NCBI RefSeq assembly: GCF_000959445.1
Contig: NZ_CP009630.1
Location: 1,178,001-1,242,000 of the forward strand
Source: Burkholderia vietnamiensis LMG 10929
Lineage (GTDB): Bacteria > Pseudomonadota > Gammaproteobacteria > Burkholderiales > Burkholderiaceae
Length of the DNA stretch: 64,000 bases
Direction: 5' to 3'
Part shown: piece by piece, positions 1-8,501 of the stretch
Layout: each line of letters begins with the position of its first letter
How positions within the stretch are numbered: position 1 is the stretch's first letter
Program-made: the position numbers and the translations under genes
Notes under the pieces: model-generated
The model's database searches: none
Told to the model about the DNA's origin: nothing
The model's input: only the letters and a program-made list of their open reading frames with translations

Positions 1-152
1 AGGCGCTGCCGACGTCGTCCTCGTCGTACATCATGGCGCGCCAGCTCGGCGGCGATGCACCGCTGATGGCAGGCATCACCGCGTTCCAGACGATTGCGGC
101 CGCATTCGCGATGCCGGTCGTGCTGGCCGCGTTCGGCGCGCTGCCGATGTAG
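1..152 (+). CDS. AEC-family (auxin efflux carrier-like) transporter, C-terminal end
   Basis: The window opens inside a reading frame that ends with TAG at 150-152. The visible 49 residues contain SYIMARQLGGD followed by a hydrophobic helix (AGITAFQTIAAAFAMPVVL). This is the usual last segment of AEC/malonate-type permeases, inner-membrane carriers for small organic acids. Only the last transmembrane helix and part of the preceding loop are visible, so substrate and length cannot be judged. No terminator-like hairpin follows; a long repeat-rich spacer does. Confidence 0.7.
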   Translation, partial: ALPTSSSSYIMARQLGGDAPLMAGITAFQTIAAAFAMPVVLAAFGALPM

Positions 153-188
153 CGCTGAACGGTCGGCGGGTGGAGGGCGACGGGTTGT

Positions 189-284
189 CGCCGTTTCGCC
201 GTTTCGCCGTTTCGCCGTTTCGCCGTTTCGCCGTTTCGCCGTTTCGCCGTTTCGCCGTTTCGCCGTTTCGCCGTTTCGCCGTGT
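189..284. repeat. Tandem octanucleotide array, unit CGCCGTTT
   Basis: Eleven perfect head-to-tail copies of CGCCGTTT run from 189 to 276, followed by one imperfect copy (CGCCGTGT) and two more degenerate units. Because 8 is not a multiple of 3, each copy gained or lost shifts any reading frame through it. The array is intergenic, so it should mainly change spacing upstream of the next gene. Copy number is likely to vary between strains. Confidence 0.95.
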
Positions 285-310
285 CACCGTATTGCCGTGC
301 CGCGATGCCG

Positions 311-390
311 CGGTGCTGCGGTGCTGCGGTGCTGCGGTGCTGCGGTGCTGCGGTGCTGCGGTGCTGCGGTGCTGCGGTGCTGCGGTGCTG
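311..390. repeat. Tandem octanucleotide array, unit CGGTGCTG
   Basis: Ten perfect copies of CGGTGCTG occupy 311-390. An eleventh unit at 391 carries one substitution (CGATGCTG) and leads into a different repeat. The unit length equals that of the upstream array although the sequence differs, which suggests both arose by slippage of 8-bp units. Confidence 0.95.
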
Positions 391-432
391 CGATGCTGCC
401 GTATGCGATGCTGCCGTATGCGATGCTGCCGT
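391..432. repeat. 15-bp tandem repeat, 2.8 copies
   Basis: The unit CGATGCTGCCGTATG is present twice in full (391-405, 406-420) and once truncated (421-432). It begins with a variant of the preceding octamer, so it probably grew from the edge of that array. Confidence 0.9.
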
Positions 433-871
433 CGCGGTGCTGCGGTATCGAGGCGCTACGGAGCCGCGGGCGCCTGCGGTGCTACGGGCTGCGTCGTCTG
501 TCGCACATCGCCGCGTCAGCCGCCGCGCGTTCGCGCGTGCGCCCGACGTCGGCGCGCGCCAACGCTTCCGACCGCGAACGCTCGCACCGCTTCCGCCAAT
601 CGCCAATCGCCGCCCGCCCCACCGATGCAGCCGCACGCGCGCCTGCATACCCCCAGCGGCGCCGATGCGCGCCCGCTTCTTCTCGCAGCCGCGCCGAAAA
701 CCGCCTATGGTGAATGGAGCGTGTCGGTGCATGCGTCGCGCACGACCGTCCGACCGTCCGACGCCCGCACCGGCGGCGCCGGCGCCGCGTTCCGGCGCCA
801 CGCCCCGCAATTGCGCGCACGCCCGGCCGTGTGCGCGATTGTGCCGCCCACCGGACCATCAGGAGGTATCC

Positions 872-1246
872 ATGAAAGCCGTGCTGCTCGTCAGTTCCGC
901 CCTGCTCGCCATGGCGTCCGTTTCGGCGTCGGCTCAAGGCTCGATCACCAAAGTCGAAAACGGCGCGCTCGTCGCCGCGAACGGCATGACCGTCTACGCG
1001 TTCGACAAGGACAAACCGAACGCGGGCACCAGCGCGTGCAGCGGTCAGTGCGAAGCGCTCTGGCCGCCGTACAAGGCCAGCGCGACCGATGTGCCGGTCG
1101 GCCCCTATACGATCGTCAAGCGCGACGATGGCAGCCCGCAATGGGCATACAAGGGCAAGCCGCTGTATTTCTTCTCGAAGGACATGAAACAGGGCGACCG
1201 CAACGGCGACAACTTCAAGAACGCATGGCACGTGGTCGCGCCGTAG
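872..1246 (+). CDS. Secreted Yx(FWY)xxD-motif protein (COG4315 / Lipoprotein_15 type)
   Basis: A 124-residue protein with a signal peptide (MKAVLLVSSALLAMASVSASA, cleavage near AQG). Two copies of the family motif are visible: YAFDKD near residue 47 and YFFSKD near residue 103. Two cysteines (SACSGQC) lie just after the first copy. The family is found in periplasmic or surface proteins of unknown function, sometimes annotated as lipoproteins, but here there is no lipobox. The start is set by AGGAGG five bases before ATG. The open frame continues far upstream only because the repeats contain no stops. Confidence 0.9.
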   Translation: MKAVLLVSSALLAMASVSASAQGSITKVENGALVAANGMTVYAFDKDKPNAGTSACSGQCEALWPPYKASATDVPVGPYTIVKRDDGSPQWAYKGKPLYFFSKDMKQGDRNGDNFKNAWHVVAP

Positions 1247-1297
1247 GCGCCGTTCGCGCGCGTTCGCCGCGCCCACACGGGCCGCACGCATGAAAAA

Positions 1298-1326
1298 GCC
1301 CGCGCCGATCGTCGCTCGGCGCGGGC
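1298..1326 (-). terminator. Rho-independent terminator of the bauA-mmsA unit
   Basis: An 11-bp perfect stem (GCCCGCGCCGA / TCGGCGCGGGC) with a 7-nt loop. Read on the minus strand the stem is followed by CTTTTT, so it terminates transcription arriving from mmsA. On the plus strand no T-tract follows. Confidence 0.85.
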
Positions 1327-1381
1327 CTGCGTTGCTTCGCACACGCGGCGCCGCGCACCGGGCGCGGCAGCCGCGAACGCG

Positions 1382-2899
1382 TCAGCGGTTCGACGGGAAG
1401 CTGAACACCGTCCCTTCCCGCACGCCGGCCGACGGCCAGCGCTGCGTGATCGTCTTGCGCTTCGTGTAGAACCGCACCGCGTCCGGGCCGTAAGCGTGCA
1501 GATCGCCGAACAGCGAGCGCTTCCAGCCGCCGAACGAGTGGTACGCGACCGGCACCGGCAGCGGCACGTTGATGCCGACCATGCCGATCTGGATGTTGTC
1601 GCTGAAATAGCGCGCGGCCTCGCCGTCGCGCGTGAACAGGCACGTGCCGTTGCCGTATTCGTGCGCGTCGATCAGCGCCATCGCTTCGTCGAGCGAGTTC
1701 AGCCGGATCACGCCGAGCACCGGCCCGAAGATCTCGTGCTGATAGATCGGCATGCCCGGCTTCACGTGGTCGAACAGGCACGGGCCGAGGTAGTAGCCGC
1801 CGTCGTGGCCGTCGACCTTCACGCCGCGGCCGTCGACCACCAGCGTCGCGCCGGCTGCCACGCCCGCGTCGACGAAGCCCGTGACCTTGTCGAAGTGCTG
1901 CTTCGTGACGAGCGGCCCCATGTCGACGCCCGCGCCGTTGCCGGGGCCGACCTTCATTTTTTCGATCTCGGCCTTGAGCCCGGCGACGATGCGGTCGCCC
2001 GTTTCATCGCCGATCGCGACGACGAGCGGAATCGCCATGCAGCGCTCGCCGCACGAACCGTAGGCGGCGCCCATCAGCGCGTTCACCGCGTTGTCGATGT
2101 CGGCGTCGGGCATCACGACCGCGAAGTTCTTCGCACCGCCCAGCGCCTGCACGCGCTTGCCGTTCGCGCAGCCGGTCGAGTAGATGTATTCGGCGATCGG
2201 CGTCGAGCCGACGAAGCTCACCGCCTTCACGCGCGCGTCGGTGAGGATCGTGTCGACCGCCTCCTTGTCGCCGTTCACGACGTTCAGCACGCCGGGCGGC
2301 AGGCCGGCCTCGAGCGCGAGCTCGGCCATGCGCAGCGTCGACGAAGGCGTGCGCTCCGACGGCTTCAGCACGAACGTGTTGCCGCACGCGACGGCCATCG
2401 GCCACATCCACAGCGGCACCATCACCGGGAAGTTGAACGGCGTGATGCCGGCGACCACGCCGAGCGCCTGGAACTCGCTCCACGAGTCGATCGCGGGGCC
2501 GACGTTCTTGCTGTGCTCGCCCTTCAGCAGCTCGGGCACGTAGCTCGCATATTCGACGTTCTCGATGCCGCGCTGCAGCTCGCCCATCGCATCGGCGAGC
2601 ACCTTGCCGTGCTCGGCCGTGATCAGCGCGCACAGTTCGTCCGCATGCTCTTCGAGCAGCGTCTTGAAGCGGCTCATCACGCGCGCGCGCTTCAGCGGCG
2701 GCGTGTTGCGCCACGCCGGGAACGCGGCCTGCGCGGACGCGATCGCGACGTCGACGGTCAGCTGGTCGGCAAGCGCGACGCTCTTGTGCGATTCGCCGGT
2801 GGCCGGGTCGAACACCGGCTGCACGCGGCTGCCGCCGTCGACGCGCTTGCCGTCGATCAGATGGCCGAGGGTGGAAGTCACATTGCTGTCGTGTTTCAT
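1382..2899 (-). CDS. mmsA: Methylmalonate-semialdehyde dehydrogenase (CoA-acylating)
   Basis: A 505-residue aldehyde dehydrogenase of the MmsA type, converting malonate or methylmalonate semialdehyde plus CoA and NAD+ to acetyl- or propionyl-CoA and CO2. Visible are the PFNFPVM segment with the oxyanion Asn (about residue 156), the GSTPIAEYIY nucleotide-binding region and the catalytic cysteine in GERCMA (Cys287). Length matches the family. ATG at 2899 was chosen because MKHDSNV aligns with the usual N-terminus; the frame is open further upstream into bauA. It lies 74 bp downstream of bauA and presumably shares its transcript. Together they take beta-alanine through malonate semialdehyde to acetyl-CoA. 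Confidence 0.95.
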   Translation of the reverse strand: MKHDSNVTSTLGHLIDGKRVDGGSRVQPVFDPATGESHKSVALADQLTVDVAIASAQAAFPAWRNTPPLKRARVMSRFKTLLEEHADELCALITAEHGKVLADAMGELQRGIENVEYASYVPELLKGEHSKNVGPAIDSWSEFQALGVVAGITPFNFPVMVPLWMWPMAVACGNTFVLKPSERTPSSTLRMAELALEAGLPPGVLNVVNGDKEAVDTILTDARVKAVSFVGSTPIAEYIYSTGCANGKRVQALGGAKNFAVVMPDADIDNAVNALMGAAYGSCGERCMAIPLVVAIGDETGDRIVAGLKAEIEKMKVGPGNGAGVDMGPLVTKQHFDKVTGFVDAGVAAGATLVVDGRGVKVDGHDGGYYLGPCLFDHVKPGMPIYQHEIFGPVLGVIRLNSLDEAMALIDAHEYGNGTCLFTRDGEAARYFSDNIQIGMVGINVPLPVPVAYHSFGGWKRSLFGDLHAYGPDAVRFYTKRKTITQRWPSAGVREGTVFSFPSNR

Positions 2900-2973
2900 G
2901 GATGGCTCTTTCGTCGATTCGTTGGTCGCGGTCACGTCGGTGACCGCGGTGGTCGCGATGACGCGGCGCTCGC

Positions 2974-4332
2974 TCAGTCGACTTCGTTCAGCGCGTCGGA
3001 CAGCGCGTTGACGAGGTTGTCGATCTCGCGCTTCTCGGCGATGAACGGCGGCGCGAGCTGGATCGTGTCGCCGCCGTAGCGCACGTAGAAACCCTTCGCC
3101 CAGCAACGCATCGCGATCTCGTACGGACGCCGTGCCGGCTCGCCCGGCAGCGCCGCGATCGTCAGGCCGGCCGCGAGCCCGTAGTTGCGGATGTCGGCGA
3201 TATGGCGCTGACCCTTCAGCCCGTGCACGGCCGCCTCGAAATGCGGCGCGAGATCGCGCACGCGCGCGACCGCGTCTTCCTTCACGAGCAGGTCGAGCGC
3301 CGCCACGCCGGCCGCACACGCGACCGGGTGCGCCGAATAGGTGTAGCCGTGCGGGAACTCGAGCATGTAGTCGGGGCCGCCGGCCGCCATGAACGTGTCG
3401 TAGATCTCCTTCGTCGCGATCACGCCGCCGAGCGGCTGCGTGCCGTTGGTCACCTGCTTCGCGAAGTTCATGATGTCGGGCGTCACGCCGAACGCATCGG
3501 CGCCCGTCATCGCGCCGGAGCGGCCGAAACCCGTGATGACCTCGTCGAAAATCAGCAAGATGTCGTGCGCGGTGCAGATGTCGCGCAGGCGCTTCAGATA
3601 GCCCTTCGGCGGGATGACCACGCCAGCCGAACCGGAGAACGGCTCGACGATCACGGCCGCGATGTTCGACGCGTCGTGCAGCGTGATCAGGTCGAGCAGA
3701 CGGTCGGCGAGGTCGGCGCCGTTATCCGGCATCCCGCGCGAGAACTTGTTTTCGGCAAGCTGCGTGTGCGGCAGGAAATCGGCGTCGATGCCCTGGCCGA
3801 ACAGCTTGCGGTTCGCGCCGATCCCGCCGACCGAGATGCCGCCGAAGTTCACGCCGTGATAGCCCTTCTCGCGGCCGATCAGGCGCGTCTTCGTGCCCTT
3901 GCCCTTCGCGCGCCAGTAGGCGCGAGCCATTTTCAGCGACGTGTCGGCCGCCTCCGAGCCTGAGCCCGTGAAGAACACGTAGTCAAGGCCGGCCGGCGTC
4001 AGCTCCTTGATCTTGTTCGCGAGCTCGAACGACTTCGGGTGGCCGAACTGGAACGCCGGTGCGTAGTCGAGCTGCGCGATCTGGCGGCTCACCGCTTCGG
4101 TGATTTCCGTGCGGCCGTGACCGAGGCCCGTGCACCACAGGCCCGACAGGCCGTCGAAGATCTTGCGGCCTTCGGCGTCCGTGTAATAGGCGTCCTTGGC
4201 GGACACGATCATCCGCGGGTCGGACTTGAACTGACGGTTCGCGGTGAACGGCATCCAGTGCGCGTCGAGCCATGCGGCGTCGGTGCGGAGGTTCGTGTCT
4301 TCGTGCTGGCTGGCGGAGATCGTGTCGGTCAT
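2974..4332 (-). CDS. bauA: Omega-amino acid (beta-alanine):pyruvate aminotransferase
   Basis: A 452-residue class III aminotransferase. Visible features are the phosphate-binding FTGSGSEAADTSLK segment (about 121-134), the cofactor-ring aspartate in FDEVITGFGRSG (Asp263) and the PLP lysine in NFAKQVTNG (Lys292). The N-terminal WMPFTANRQF is typical of beta-alanine:pyruvate transaminases. It makes malonate semialdehyde and alanine, the substrate for the adjacent mmsA. Gene order (LysR divergent from bauA, then the dehydrogenase) matches the Pseudomonas bauR-bauA-bauC arrangement as I recall it. Cytoplasmic. Confidence 0.93.
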   Translation of the reverse strand: MTDTISASQHEDTNLRTDAAWLDAHWMPFTANRQFKSDPRMIVSAKDAYYTDAEGRKIFDGLSGLWCTGLGHGRTEITEAVSRQIAQLDYAPAFQFGHPKSFELANKIKELTPAGLDYVFFTGSGSEAADTSLKMARAYWRAKGKGTKTRLIGREKGYHGVNFGGISVGGIGANRKLFGQGIDADFLPHTQLAENKFSRGMPDNGADLADRLLDLITLHDASNIAAVIVEPFSGSAGVVIPPKGYLKRLRDICTAHDILLIFDEVITGFGRSGAMTGADAFGVTPDIMNFAKQVTNGTQPLGGVIATKEIYDTFMAAGGPDYMLEFPHGYTYSAHPVACAAGVAALDLLVKEDAVARVRDLAPHFEAAVHGLKGQRHIADIRNYGLAAGLTIAALPGEPARRPYEIAMRCWAKGFYVRYGGDTIQLAPPFIAEKREIDNLVNALSDALNEVD

Positions 4333-4437
4333 GTGGGTCGGCGCGGTGCGCCCCTCGTACGGGTAATGATGTTGCGCATTGTCGGGACGCCGATTAGTCT
4401 TTTGAATATCGCAATATCAATGTTCACTTGCGCAACT
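4333..4437. promoter_or_regulatory. Divergent bauA/bauR control region
   Basis: This 105-bp spacer is much more AT-rich than its surroundings. It holds the palindrome TTGCGCAA (4428-4435), a second TTGCGCA (4372-4378) 56 bp away, and AATATC-GC-AATATC at 4405-4418. These are candidate sites for BauR. On the minus strand TTGATA (about 4416-4421) followed at 18 bp by TAATCG could be a bauA promoter. The elements are seen; their function is inferred. Confidence 0.5.
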
Positions 4438-5406
4438 ATGCAAGCAAAGAAACCGAAGAGCCGCGCGCTGCTCGGGCAGCTCAGCGACATGGACCTGCGG
4501 CTGCTGCGGGTGTTCAAGGGCGTGGTCCAGTGCGGCGGAATGGCGGCCGCCGAACTCGAGCTGAATATCGGCATCTCGACCATCAGCCGCCACGTGAAGG
4601 ATCTGGAAACGCGCCTCGGCCTGGTGCTGTGCCGGCGCGGCCGCGCCGGTTTCACGCTGACCGCCGAGGGGCAGACCGTCTACGAGGAGACGCTGCGGCT
4701 GCTGGCGTCGATGGAGGCGTTTCGCAGCAGAATCGACGGCATTCACGACAAGATGGGCGGAGAACTGCACATCGCCGTATTCGACAAGACGGCCACCAAT
4801 CCGCAGGCCCGGCTCGGCGACGCGATCCGCCAGTTCGCGGACGAGGCGCCGGACGTGGCGCTGAACCTGCATGTCGCGTCGATCAACGAGGTCGAGCGCG
4901 GGATCATCGACGGCAGCTATCAGGTCGGGATCATTCCCGCGCACCGCAACTCGGGCAGCCTCGTCTATGCGGAACTGTTCGACGAGCGGATGCTGCTGTA
5001 CTGCGGCCGCCAGCATCCGCTCTACGACGCGCCGCACGGCAAGCTCACGTGGACCTCGATCCGCAACCATGCGTTCGCGGGGCTCGGTTTTCACTCGCCG
5101 AACATGGAGCTGAGTCATCGCGCGAAGCTCACGCGCAGCGCGACCGCCTCCGACCAGGAATCGATCGCGACGCTGATCCTGTCCGGGCGCTATCTCGGCT
5201 TCCTGCCCGACCATTACGCGGAGAGCTTCGAAAACAAGGGGCTGATGCAGCCGATCGCGCCGCATCGGTTCAATTACCGCTGCCGCTTCGTGAGCCTGCT
5301 GCGGCGCTCGCCGCGGCCGTCGCGGGCGGCTTTGCTGTTCCAGTCGTGCCTCGAGGCCGCGCATGCGGCGGGGCATGCGGGCGAAGGATCGGGGGAGCGG
5401 GCGTAG
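4438..5406 (+). CDS. bauR: LysR-type regulator of beta-alanine catabolism (BauR-like)
   Basis: A 322-residue LysR-family protein. The winged helix spans about residues 16-75 (LSDMDLRLLRVF, then ISTISRHVKDLETRLG), followed by a substrate-binding effector domain (GELHIAVFDKTATNP onward). It is divergent from bauA across a 105-bp spacer, the classic LTTR arrangement, so it most likely activates bauA-mmsA in response to beta-alanine or a related omega-amino acid. The start could also be the in-frame ATG at 4420, six codons upstream; 4438 places the lysine-rich MQAKKPK at the N-terminus. The symbol rests on gene order plus family. Confidence 0.85.
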   Translation: MQAKKPKSRALLGQLSDMDLRLLRVFKGVVQCGGMAAAELELNIGISTISRHVKDLETRLGLVLCRRGRAGFTLTAEGQTVYEETLRLLASMEAFRSRIDGIHDKMGGELHIAVFDKTATNPQARLGDAIRQFADEAPDVALNLHVASINEVERGIIDGSYQVGIIPAHRNSGSLVYAELFDERMLLYCGRQHPLYDAPHGKLTWTSIRNHAFAGLGFHSPNMELSHRAKLTRSATASDQESIATLILSGRYLGFLPDHYAESFENKGLMQPIAPHRFNYRCRFVSLLRRSPRPSRAALLFQSCLEAAHAAGHAGEGSGERA

Positions 5407-5584
5407 GCGGGGCATTGAGGCGGCCGCGTCGGGCAAAGTAGCCGGGATGTCGGCGCATGTGTGGAACCGCCGTTGGCGGTCGGCGGTTGCCCCCGTGCCC
5501 GGCGCCGACCGCCGCGCCCCCCATCGGCCGCCCGATCCGCCTCTGCGATAATGCGCACTTCCCGTTTCCGCTCCGCCTCACGCC

Positions 5585-6076
5585 ATGATGCAGCCGTCCG
5601 CCCCGCTCTCCACCGACCTGCCGCCGATTTCCTGCCTGCCCGGCGATGCGCTGCCGTGGCTGCCGATGAGCGCCGACCTGCCGGGGCTCGCGATCAAGTA
5701 CCTGCACATCAACGCGGCAGAGGACACGCTCACCGCCCTGCTGAAGATGCCGGCCGGCGGCACGCTGCCGCGTCATCGTCACGACGGCGACGTGTTCGTG
5801 CACACGCTGCAGGGCGCATGGCGCTACCGCGAATACGACTGGATCGCGCACGCCGGCTCGACGGTGCTCGAACCGGCCGGGTCGGTCCATACGCCGGAAA
5901 CGCTCGGCGCGCCCGGCGACGACGTGATCACGCTGAACGTGATGCGCGGCGACCTCGTGCTGCTCGACGACGACGGCCGCGAGACCGCCCGCGAGAATTG
6001 CCGCGTCGCGCTGCTGCGCCAGCGCAAGCACGCGCGTACCGCACCGCACGACGCGACGGCCTTCGTCACCCGCTAA
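5585..6076 (+). CDS. Cupin of the 2,4'-dihydroxyacetophenone dioxygenase type
   Basis: A 163-residue single-domain cupin. The N-terminus has DALPWLPM, and the metal-binding motif is LPRHRHDGDVFVHTLQGAWRY followed by EPAGSVHTPE, giving three histidines and a glutamate. Layout and length match the family that includes 2,4'-dihydroxyacetophenone dioxygenase, an Fe-dependent C-C cleaving enzyme, but many family members have unknown substrates. It is convergent with the epoxide hydrolase gene and has no same-strand partner, so context adds little. Confidence 0.75.
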   Translation: MMQPSAPLSTDLPPISCLPGDALPWLPMSADLPGLAIKYLHINAAEDTLTALLKMPAGGTLPRHRHDGDVFVHTLQGAWRYREYDWIAHAGSTVLEPAGSVHTPETLGAPGDDVITLNVMRGDLVLLDDDGRETARENCRVALLRQRKHARTAPHDATAFVTR

Positions 6077-6163
6077 GACCGGCAACAGCGGCGCGCCGCG
6101 AGGCCGACCGGGCGGGCGGCGGACGGCCCCGCTCGTCCGAGTCTGCCACCCGCCCGCCGCCCA

Positions 6164-7312
6164 TCATCGAAAACGCCGAAAGAACCGCCGAATATCGTCG
6201 GCCAGCAGGTCCGGTTCTTCCATCGCCGCGAAATGGCCGCCGCTCGGCATGTCGGTCCACTGCACGACGTCGAACACCCGTTCGACCCAGCTGCGCGGCG
6301 GCCGGCTGATCTCCTTCGGAAAGCGGGCGAACGCGATCGGCACCGTCACGCGCTGCCCGGCCGCGAAGCGCATCGGCTGCAGCCGGTTCTCCCAATACAT
6401 CTGCATCGACGAGCCGATGCACGCGCTGAACCAGTAGAGCGAAATGCCGGTCAGCAGCGTGTCGTGCGAAAACCGCCGCGCGACGTCGCCGTCGCAATCG
6501 CTCCACGCGCGAAACTTCTCGGCGATCCACGCGGCGAGCCCGGCCGGCGAGTCGTTGAGCGCGGCGGCGAGCGTCTGCGGCCGCGTCATGTGCACATGCG
6601 CATAGCCGCCTTCCAGCGCGGCCCATTCGGCGCGCTCCCTGACGAACGCCCGTTCTTCGTCGGTCAGCGGCGCGGCCGCGTCGATCGCAGGCTCGTAACT
6701 GCCCGGCAGGTAGTTGAGGTGGATGCCGTCGACCACGTCCGCATGTCGCGCGCCGAGCGCGATCGACACGCCCGCGCCGAGATCGCCGCCCTGCGCGCCG
6801 AAGCGGCGATAGCCGAGGCCGGCCATCAATGCGGCCCAGCAGTCGGCGACCTGAAATGCCGCGACGCCGGGCGCCGCCGGCGGCGGCGAGAACAGGAAGC
6901 CCGGCAGCGACGGCGCGACGACGTCGAACGCGTCGTGCGGGTCGCCGCCGAACGCGGCGGGGTCGCACAGGCGCTCGATCAGCGCGTCGAATTCGAACAC
7001 CGACCCCGGCCAGCCGTGCGTGATCACGAGCGGATACGGGTTCGGCCCCGCGCCGCGCCGATGGATGAAATGCACGCGCTGCCCGTCGACGTCCGCGACG
7101 AACTGCGGCAAGCGGTTCAGCGCCTGCTCGGCCGCGCGCCAGTCGAATCGTTCGGCCCAGTACGCGGTCAGATCGCGCAGCCACGCGCCGTCGACGCCCT
7201 GCTGCCAAGGCTCGGCTGGCGTCAGCAGCGGCACGCGCGTGTCGCGCAGGCGCCAGTGCAGGTCGGCGAGCGCATGATCCGGAATCTCGATGTTGAACGG
7301 GACGGCGTGCAT
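6164..7312 (-). CDS. Epoxide hydrolase (EHN plus alpha/beta-hydrolase)
   Basis: A 382-residue protein. The N-terminal epoxide-hydrolase domain (about 1-90, with DTRVPLLTPAEPWQQGVD) precedes the alpha/beta-hydrolase fold. The oxyanion motif HGWPGS lies at 99-104, the nucleophile Asp177 in GAQGGDLGAG (the family more often has GGDWG) and the likely catalytic histidine in PSGGHFAAM (about His360). Such enzymes open epoxides to diols via a covalent ester. A strong GAGGAGACACG ribosome site fixes the ATG at 7312. It lies 74 bp downstream of the GlxA-type regulator on the same strand, and a TATAAA hexamer in that gap may give it its own promoter. Confidence 0.88.
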   Translation of the reverse strand: MHAVPFNIEIPDHALADLHWRLRDTRVPLLTPAEPWQQGVDGAWLRDLTAYWAERFDWRAAEQALNRLPQFVADVDGQRVHFIHRRGAGPNPYPLVITHGWPGSVFEFDALIERLCDPAAFGGDPHDAFDVVAPSLPGFLFSPPPAAPGVAAFQVADCWAALMAGLGYRRFGAQGGDLGAGVSIALGARHADVVDGIHLNYLPGSYEPAIDAAAPLTDEERAFVRERAEWAALEGGYAHVHMTRPQTLAAALNDSPAGLAAWIAEKFRAWSDCDGDVARRFSHDTLLTGISLYWFSACIGSSMQMYWENRLQPMRFAAGQRVTVPIAFARFPKEISRPPRSWVERVFDVVQWTDMPSGGHFAAMEEPDLLADDIRRFFRRFR

Positions 7313-7386
7313 CGTGTCTCCTCGCGAAGGATATCGACGCGATTCTGCGCGATTTTTATAACGCGCGCAGACGGCGCCGCGACGCG

Positions 7387-8349
7387 TCAGCCGGCTTCGC
7401 CCACGTCCGCGCGCGCATCGCGCCGGATCGCCTGCGGCGGCACGCCGAAGCCGCGCACGAACGCATCGCGCAGATGCCGCCGGTCGCGAAAGCCATTCTC
7501 CTTGGCGATCACGTCGAGCGAATGCCGGCTCTGCTCGATCATCAGCCGGGCGGCCTCGAGCCGCAGCCGCTCGATCGCCTTCGCCGGCGACTGCCCGGTT
7601 TCGAGCGTGAACACGCGGCTGAACTGCCGCGGGCTCAGGTGCACGGCGTCGGCCAGCGCCTCGACGGTCAGCGCACGGCCGAGGTTCTGCCGCGCATAGT
7701 TGAGCGCGTTCTGGATCCGGTCCGACTTCGGCGCGAGATCGAGCATTTCGGAATGCTGCGACTGCCCGCCCGCGCGGCGCTGCTGCATCACGAGCTTGTG
7801 CGCGACCGAGCGCGCGGCCTCTGCGCCCAGATCCTTCTCCACCATCGCGAGCGCGAGATCGAGGCCCGCGGTCATCCCGGCCGACGTCCACACCGGCCCG
7901 TCGACGATGTAGATGCGGTCCTCCTCGACCCGAACGTCCGGAAAACGCTTCTGCATGTCGCGGCCGAACGCCCAGTGCGTGGTCGCGCGGCGCTGTGCGA
8001 GCAGCCCGGCCTCGGCGAGCACGAACGCGCCCGTGCAGATGCCGGCGATCCGCCGCGCGCGCGGGTTGGCACGGCGCAGGAACGCGACGACCGCGGCCGG
8101 CGCGGGCGCCGCCAGCGGATCGTTGACGCCCGCGACGATCCACGTGTCGACGTCGGTGCGCCGGCCGCGCAACGGCCGCGTGGCGACCCGCAGCCCGAGC
8201 GACGAGCGCACCTCGCCGCCGTCGACCGAATAGTTGTCCATCGCGTAGAACGGCTCGCCCGCGGTCAGGTTCGCGTACTCGAACACCGATTGCGCGGCGA
8301 GCGCCATGATCTGGAAGCCGTCGCTGAGCAGAAAGCCGATGCGGTGCAT
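7387..8349 (-). CDS. GlxA-family transcriptional regulator (DJ-1/PfpI plus AraC HTH)
   Basis: A 320-residue two-domain regulator. Residues 1-180 form a DJ-1/PfpI amidotransferase-like fold with the nucleophile-elbow cysteine in GICTGAFVLAEAG (Cys105). Residues about 210-310 hold the double AraC helix-turn-helix (LTVEALADAVHLSPRQFSRVF and LDVIAKENGFRDRRHLRDAF). It is divergent from an SDR gene and upstream of the epoxide hydrolase, so it probably controls one or both. The ligand is unknown; in this group the DJ-1 fold acts as a sensor. GGAGATATGC before ATG supports the start. Confidence 0.9.
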   Translation of the reverse strand: MHRIGFLLSDGFQIMALAAQSVFEYANLTAGEPFYAMDNYSVDGGEVRSSLGLRVATRPLRGRRTDVDTWIVAGVNDPLAAPAPAAVVAFLRRANPRARRIAGICTGAFVLAEAGLLAQRRATTHWAFGRDMQKRFPDVRVEEDRIYIVDGPVWTSAGMTAGLDLALAMVEKDLGAEAARSVAHKLVMQQRRAGGQSQHSEMLDLAPKSDRIQNALNYARQNLGRALTVEALADAVHLSPRQFSRVFTLETGQSPAKAIERLRLEAARLMIEQSRHSLDVIAKENGFRDRRHLRDAFVRGFGVPPQAIRRDARADVGEAG

Positions 8350-8501
8350 GCATATCTCCGGAGGCGGGCGGGCGGGCGTCGCGATCGCGATTGACCGGCC
8401 CGATGTCCGAAATCATACCCATCTACGTCATTTGTGTCGCGGCGATTCGACGCCAGAATGCAGCCATGCACTCAACCTTTGTCCCAACACGGAGCGACAT
8501 C

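Larger units (their letters stand above)
153..871. other. 719-bp intergenic spacer with octanucleotide repeat arrays
   Basis: No credible gene lies between the AEC stop and the start of the secreted protein at 872. The first part holds two octamer arrays and a 15-bp array (listed separately). The rest, about 433-870, is GC-rich, low-complexity DNA open in several frames only because the repeats lack stops. The sole functional element I can point to is the Shine-Dalgarno AGGAGG at 861-866. Confidence 0.7.

Noticed and set aside
185..432. Resemblance of the octamer arrays to a CRISPR array
   Set aside because: Units are directly adjacent with no unique spacers and are far too short; no cas genes are present.
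94..1293. Long plus-strand frames (up to 399 codons) across the repeat arrays, extending the secreted protein upstream
   Set aside because: They are open only because the octamer units contain no stops. The strong AGGAGG and signal peptide place the real start at 872.
8391..8419. TTGACC with a CATACC hexamer 17 bp later as promoter of the SDR at 8502
   Set aside because: The -10 matches only three of six bases, and the spacer has equally good alternatives; not listed as a feature.
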